Positions 60,598-64,000 of a DNA stretch of 64,000 bases are shown piece by piece. This DNA comes from an uncultured Fluviicola sp. (lineage in GTDB: Bacteria; Bacteroidota; Bacteroidia; Flavobacteriales; Crocinitomicaceae), in contig NZ_CAMLDC010000026.1 in the NCBI RefSeq assembly GCF_946478805.1, forward strand, positions 1-64,000. The letters run 5' to 3'. A model generated the notes under the pieces. That model did no database searches and was not told the DNA's origin. It saw only the letters and a list, made by a program, of their open reading frames with translations. Every line of letters starts with the position of its first letter. Within the stretch, counting starts at the first letter, position 1. The position numbers were made by a program, and so were the translations under genes.

Positions 60598-60602
60598 CGG
60601 GG

Positions 60603-60697
60603 AATTATCAATTATGTAATTATCAAGAGAGCTTAATTATCAAAAATATAAGAACTCGGATTCTTGATAATTTCTACATTGATAATTGATAATTACC
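60603..60697. repeat. TTGATAATT-type repeats
   Basis: Several copies of AATTATCAA and TTGATAATT in opposite orientation between the ABC exporter and the convergent carboxypeptidase-like gene. Confidence 0.5.
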
Positions 60698-60702
60698 TGA
60701 TA

Positions 60703-61431
60703 CTATTTCTGTTTCTGGTATTCCGTCTCTTTCTCCGGGTGAAGCAGCATGTAATGTTCGAGCTTGTCCTTGATGAATGTGATCAATTCAATATCCGTTG
60801 CGGTTTTCAGGAAATTCTCGTCCATAGACATAAAGCGGATGAAATCAATAAAATCATCGTTGCTTAGTTTAATGATATCATAAGAAACGTAGAGTTTCAA
60901 AAGCTCCTGAACCACTTCTTCTTTTGAATCTTCGTATTCCTTCTTCGCAACCAAGGCTTTGGATTGCTCCCTTTTGGAGAAACGTTGATATAATGCGGTT
61001 ATCGGACTTTGGAAAGCTTCTATTCCTGTAATTGTCCGTGTCTCTCTCAAGGCTAAAGCAGCGCGCTCTTCCTTGATCTCCTGAAGTGATTTCAACGGCT
61101 TAATGACCACTTCATCAATCTGACGGGCTTTTCGTTCAACAACCACATATACTTCATAGTGACAGGAAGAATCTCCAATCACCCGAAACCCATAACGCTC
61201 ATAACCTTTGACTGACAAGATGATCGAATCATTGTTACTCACGTAAACCCCGAACGTTCCGTCAGGTTGACCAAAAACACCTTTTCCTGTGGAAGTGTTT
61301 ACAACCATCAAATTCAGGAATGTATGCTTATTCAGGGTATCTTCCACTTTTCCCTTCAACCAAACTTTTGTACACGGTTGAGCAAAAGCGCTTCCAGATA
61401 AGACCAATAAGATTAGAACAATCAGTTTCAT
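60703..61431 (-). CDS. Carboxypeptidase-like regulatory domain protein
   Basis: A 242-residue exported protein: signal peptide ending SAFAQ, then a CarboxypepD_reg-like beta-sandwich (LKGKVEDTLNKHTFLNLMV, GVFGQPDGTFGVYVSNNDSI, LSVKGYERYGFRV). A helical C-terminal half (about 110-242) is rich in Lys/Glu and aromatics. Such proteins are common in the Bacteroidota periplasm, often as parts of TonB-dependent systems, but no receptor gene is adjacent. Confidence 0.75.
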   Translation of the reverse strand: MKLIVLILLVLSGSAFAQPCTKVWLKGKVEDTLNKHTFLNLMVVNTSTGKGVFGQPDGTFGVYVSNNDSIILSVKGYERYGFRVIGDSSCHYEVYVVVERKARQIDEVVIKPLKSLQEIKEERAALALRETRTITGIEAFQSPITALYQRFSKREQSKALVAKKEYEDSKEEVVQELLKLYVSYDIIKLSNDDFIDFIRFMSMDENFLKTATDIELITFIKDKLEHYMLLHPEKETEYQKQK

Positions 61432-61683
61432 AGGGCGAAAATATGACTTTTTTTGAGGCTTTTGTTGCCATTAACTAATATTTAGATTTTTCAATAGTTC
61501 AAAATAATCACTTCATTTGAACACTTGAACATTTTTGAACAATATAGAAACATCACCGGAATGTAAATTTAGCTTTCAAGACTATCTCGACACGAATACA
61601 AATGTAATATTCAACAATTCACTTTTGTAACTGTTAATTTTTCGAAAGAAATCCAATTTTCAAAAACGCTTTTCAAAAGTTCG

Positions 61684-61691
61684 TAAATTTG
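61684..61691 (+). promoter_or_regulatory. Candidate -7 box TAAATTTG for mnmA
   Basis: Exact TAnnTTTG match, four bases before the mnmA ATG; nearly leaderless. Confidence 0.5.
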
Positions 61692-61695
61692 CACC

Positions 61696-62874
61696 ATGAA
61701 AAGAGTGGTTGTCGGTTTGTCAGGCGGTGTAGATTCCAGTGTTACAGCATATCTACTTCAACAGGAAGGATATGAGGTTATCGGGCTATTCATGCGCAAC
61801 TGGCATGATGAAACCGTAACACTCTCCAATGACTGTCCATGGATTGATGATAGCAACGATGCACTTCTGGTAGCAGAACATCTTGGAATCCCATTCCAGG
61901 TATTGGATCTCAGCAAAGAATACAAGGAACGCATCGTAGACTATATGTTTGCAGAATACGAAGCCGGAAGAACACCCAACCCGGACGTTCTCTGCAATCG
62001 TGAAATCAAGTTTGATGTGTTTTTAAAAGCAGCCATGGAACTCGGAGCAGATTACGTTGCCACAGGTCATTATTGCCGAAAAAACACCACAGAAGACGGT
62101 ATTCACCACTTATTGGCAGGACTTGATCCAAACAAGGATCAATCCTACTTCCTTTGCCAATTGTCCCAGGAACAACTTTCAAAGGCACTCTTCCCTATTG
62201 GAAACCTCCAAAAATCGGAAGTAAGAGCGATTGCAAAAGAGATTGGCCTGGTTACTGCAGAAAAGAAAGACTCGCAGGGATTATGCTTTGTAGGGAAAAT
62301 TTCACTACCCGAATTTCTTCAACAAAAACTTCAGGTTAAACATGGTAAAATAATAGAAATAAACGAATTAGACAGTCAATTTACAGACTACTCTAACATC
62401 CCTGTTGACTTAAATCACGTGGTAGATCTAAGCAAGGAATTCATTTATTCCCCAGCCATGGGGGCAGAAGTTGAAAAACACATCGGCGCGCATTATTACA
62501 CCATCGGACAACGAAAAGGGCTTCACATCGGCGGAAGACCTAATCCTTCCTTCGTAATCGGCATAGACACGGAAACAAACACAGTGTATTCAGGTCAAAA
62601 GGACGATCACCCGGGATTAAACAAATGGGCTTTAAAAATCGAGACAAACGAAATGCATTGGATCAATCCCCTATTCCAATTGAATATCGGAGATATAAAA
62701 GAGTTTGATATCCGGATCAGATACCGTCAACCGCTTCAAAAAGGCACATTAACACGTCTGGAAGACGGATTTTATATTCTATTCGATAAAAAGCAGCGCG
62801 GAATCACTCCCGGGCAATTTACAGCTCTTTACATGGAAGACGAATTGATCGGTTCAGGAATCATTTCTCATTAG
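61696..62874 (+). CDS. mnmA: tRNA 2-thiouridine(34) synthase MnmA
   Basis: A 392-residue ATP-dependent sulfurtransferase that installs the 2-thio group at wobble uridine 34 of tRNA(Lys/Glu/Gln). The PP-loop GLSGGVDSS is at 7-15, catalytic C100 is in [12 protein letters not shown] and the partner C197 in [25 protein letters not shown] and the C-terminal beta-barrel with RYRQPL are present. All catalytic parts are intact. It overlaps the convergent XRE gene's 3' end by 14 bases. Confidence 0.96.
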   Translation: MKRVVVGLSGGVDSSVTAYLLQQEGYEVIGLFMRNWHDETVTLSNDCPWIDDSNDALLVAEHLGIPFQVLDLSKEYKERIVDYMFAEYEAGRTPNPDVLCNREIKFDVFLKAAMELGADYVATGHYCRKNTTEDGIHHLLAGLDPNKDQSYFLCQLSQEQLSKALFPIGNLQKSEVRAIAKEIGLVTAEKKDSQGLCFVGKISLPEFLQQKLQVKHGKIIEINELDSQFTDYSNIPVDLNHVVDLSKEFIYSPAMGAEVEKHIGAHYYTIGQRKGLHIGGRPNPSFVIGIDTETNTVYSGQKDDHPGLNKWALKIETNEMHWINPLFQLNIGDIKEFDIRIRYRQPLQKGTLTRLEDGFYILFDKKQRGITPGQFTALYMEDELIGSGIISH

Positions 62875-63244
62875 GAAGAAAAACATCAAAAGTGAAATCA
62901 GCATAAAAGACCAAGGTCTTAACAATCCTCTTTTCCGAAACCGCACTTCCTTCCGGTAATTTTGAAGCTGTAATCACATCACCATTTCTTGACTTATCCG
63001 TTCCAGAGTCAATCTCAGGCATTTCATCCGTTTCTTTCTTTGATTGCCTGCCCGTAAACAGCCATTCAGCCGAGACACGCGGAAATGCAATCAACAATTT
63101 CTCTACAAAATCAAAACTAGGTTTGTTCCTTCCACTAAGCACATGACTCACATTCGACCTCTGCACACCGATCCTGTCAGCAAAGGAGCCCGCATTCAAT
63201 TTATGTGAATCCATAATCATCCGTAAGCGATCTTTCACCTCCAT
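62861..63244 (-). CDS. XRE-family transcriptional regulator
   Basis: A 127-residue protein with an N-terminal Cro/C1 HTH (about 4-60: [40 protein letters not shown]) and a poorly conserved tail ending [15 protein letters not shown]. It carries a perfect 8-bp-arm dyad over its own start codon and -7 box, which suggests self-repression. Target genes are unknown. It converges on mnmA. Confidence 0.85.
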   Translation of the reverse strand: MEVKDRLRMIMDSHKLNAGSFADRIGVQRSNVSHVLSGRNKPSFDFVEKLLIAFPRVSAEWLFTGRQSKKETDEMPEIDSGTDKSRNGDVITASKLPEGSAVSEKRIVKTLVFYADFTFDVFLPNEK

Positions 63245-63260
63245 GATACAAATGTATCAT
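63243..63260 (-). promoter_or_regulatory. Dyad operator overlapping the XRE start codon and -7 box
   Basis: ATGATACA-AA-TGTATCAT. Its minus-strand reading includes TACATTTG, a TAnnTTTG match at 63249-63256. A second dyad, GTGAAA-TAT-TTTCAC, lies at 63281-63295. Confidence 0.55.
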
Positions 63261-63314
63261 TTAATATTTACAATTCTACCGTGAAATATTTTCACATTTG
63301 TAACAAAACGAAAC

Positions 63315-63344
63315 AAAAAAAAGTCCTCCGAAATTTCGAAGGAC
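63315..63344 (-). terminator. Terminator for the 62-residue gene
   Basis: On the minus strand GTCCTTCGAAATTTCGGAGGAC-type hairpin (arms GTCCT.CGAAA/TTTCG.AGGAC) followed by eight T. Confidence 0.8.
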
Positions 63345-63366
63345 TCATAAAAATATTTTAAATCAA

Positions 63367-63555
63367 TCAGTTTGAACTATATCCAAAGAAAAGCATGCTA
63401 TTTGTAACCTGTGGCATATTTGGTCCAAATGTAACCAAATCCATTAATCTAGCAACTTCTACAATACTCAAGTTACTGTTTTTTCCCATTGCTTTATGGC
63501 GCTCTAATTTTGTTTTCGCCAAGCTTACTGCGTTATTAATCATTGTGCTTTCCAT
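63367..63555 (-). CDS. 62-residue small protein
   Basis: Starts MESTMINNAVSLAKTKLERH. A helical N-terminal half (ERHKAMGKNSNLSIVEVARL) is followed by a glycine/aromatic tail ending LFFGYSSN. A strong terminator begins 23 bases after the stop codon on the same strand, and a region of more than 100 bases precedes it, so it is a free-standing gene. No family recognised; a small regulatory or secreted peptide would fit, but nothing decides. Confidence 0.6.
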   Translation of the reverse strand: MESTMINNAVSLAKTKLERHKAMGKNSNLSIVEVARLMDLVTFGPNMPQVTNSMLFFGYSSN

Positions 63556-63746
63556 ATTATATAAAACTTAAATGCGATTCCGTTTTGACCCATTTACGCC
63601 ACAGCTTCCCATTTGGTTACAAATCCAATCAAAAAAAATGAAAAAAAATGAAATTTTATTTAATTACCGATTCCGATAACAGAATTTAACAAGTTGAAAA
63701 ACAGCTATTTATTTAGCAAGCACATTTGTAAAAAAATAATCGGAAA

Positions 63747-64000
<254 letters not shown>

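Overview
The window looks like a chromosomal segment of a Bacteroidota bacterium, most likely order Flavobacteriales and possibly near Fluviicola/Crocinitomicaceae. That placement is inferred from gene content. The signs are several secreted proteins with type IX secretion (T9SS type A) tails, TAnnTTTG-type -7 boxes close to start codons, a long NusB, a b558-type SdhC, a BlaI/BlaR1 pair, DUF3078, TIGR02757 and GIN-domain genes. No rRNA, tRNA or CRISPR array was recognised.

Layout. 1-11.8 kb: DUF5655 protein, DHA2 drug exporter, a lone sdhC, a T9SS cargo protein, an MtfA-like zinc peptidase, a secreted WG-like protein, a BlaI/BlaR1-type sensor pair whose receptor has a heptad-repeat tail, an SRPBCC protein, and a peroxiredoxin/DsbA-like thiol pair. 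11.8-23.6 kb: an AT-rich accessory island. It holds (i) a 737-residue protein with a leader like those of contractile-injection-system (eCIS) cargo and a single cysteine, (ii) a 1016-residue KAP-family NTPase, (iii) an HTH regulator followed by an AAA ATPase and an S8 subtilase matching the IetAS defence/toxin-antitoxin pair, with a divergent coiled-coil gene, (iv) two tiny ORFs, and (v) about 1.6 kb of non-coding DNA packed with large palindromes. A 38-bp repeat beginning TTGTCCTATAAT follows the gene before the island and the KAP gene, and related copies in both orientations follow the subtilase, so the modules look like repeat-bounded cassettes. 23.6-36 kb: two tandem delta-60-repeat T9SS proteins, DUF4268, another T9SS protein, an lptF-glycosyltransferase-glycosyltransferase-lipoprotein operon and ribBA-lolD-TIGR02757. 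35.7-50.8 kb: BatA-like protein, a dihydroorotase-like protein lacking one metal histidine, a methyltransferase, trxB, an ECF sigma factor with a GIN-domain partner, a TerB-J protein, pcm, acyl-CoA carboxylase beta, a GNAT enzyme with an M13 peptidase, and an SPFH protein. 50.8-64 kb: VWA protein, DUF3078 protein, thiolase, the leucine dehydrogenase-nusB-DUF1573-yajC run, an ABC exporter, mnmA, an apparently self-regulated XRE repressor, a 62-residue small protein, and a J-domain gene running off the end.

The housekeeping genes cover envelope biogenesis (LptF, LolD, YajC, glycosyltransferases), redox balance (TrxB, peroxiredoxin, DsbA-like), riboflavin and tRNA modification, and branched-chain or acyl-CoA metabolism. 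The island is the unusual part: three conflict-type units stacked between copies of one structured repeat, with no recombinase gene and no injectisome genes in view. Intergenic spaces elsewhere carry several families of short dispersed repeats.
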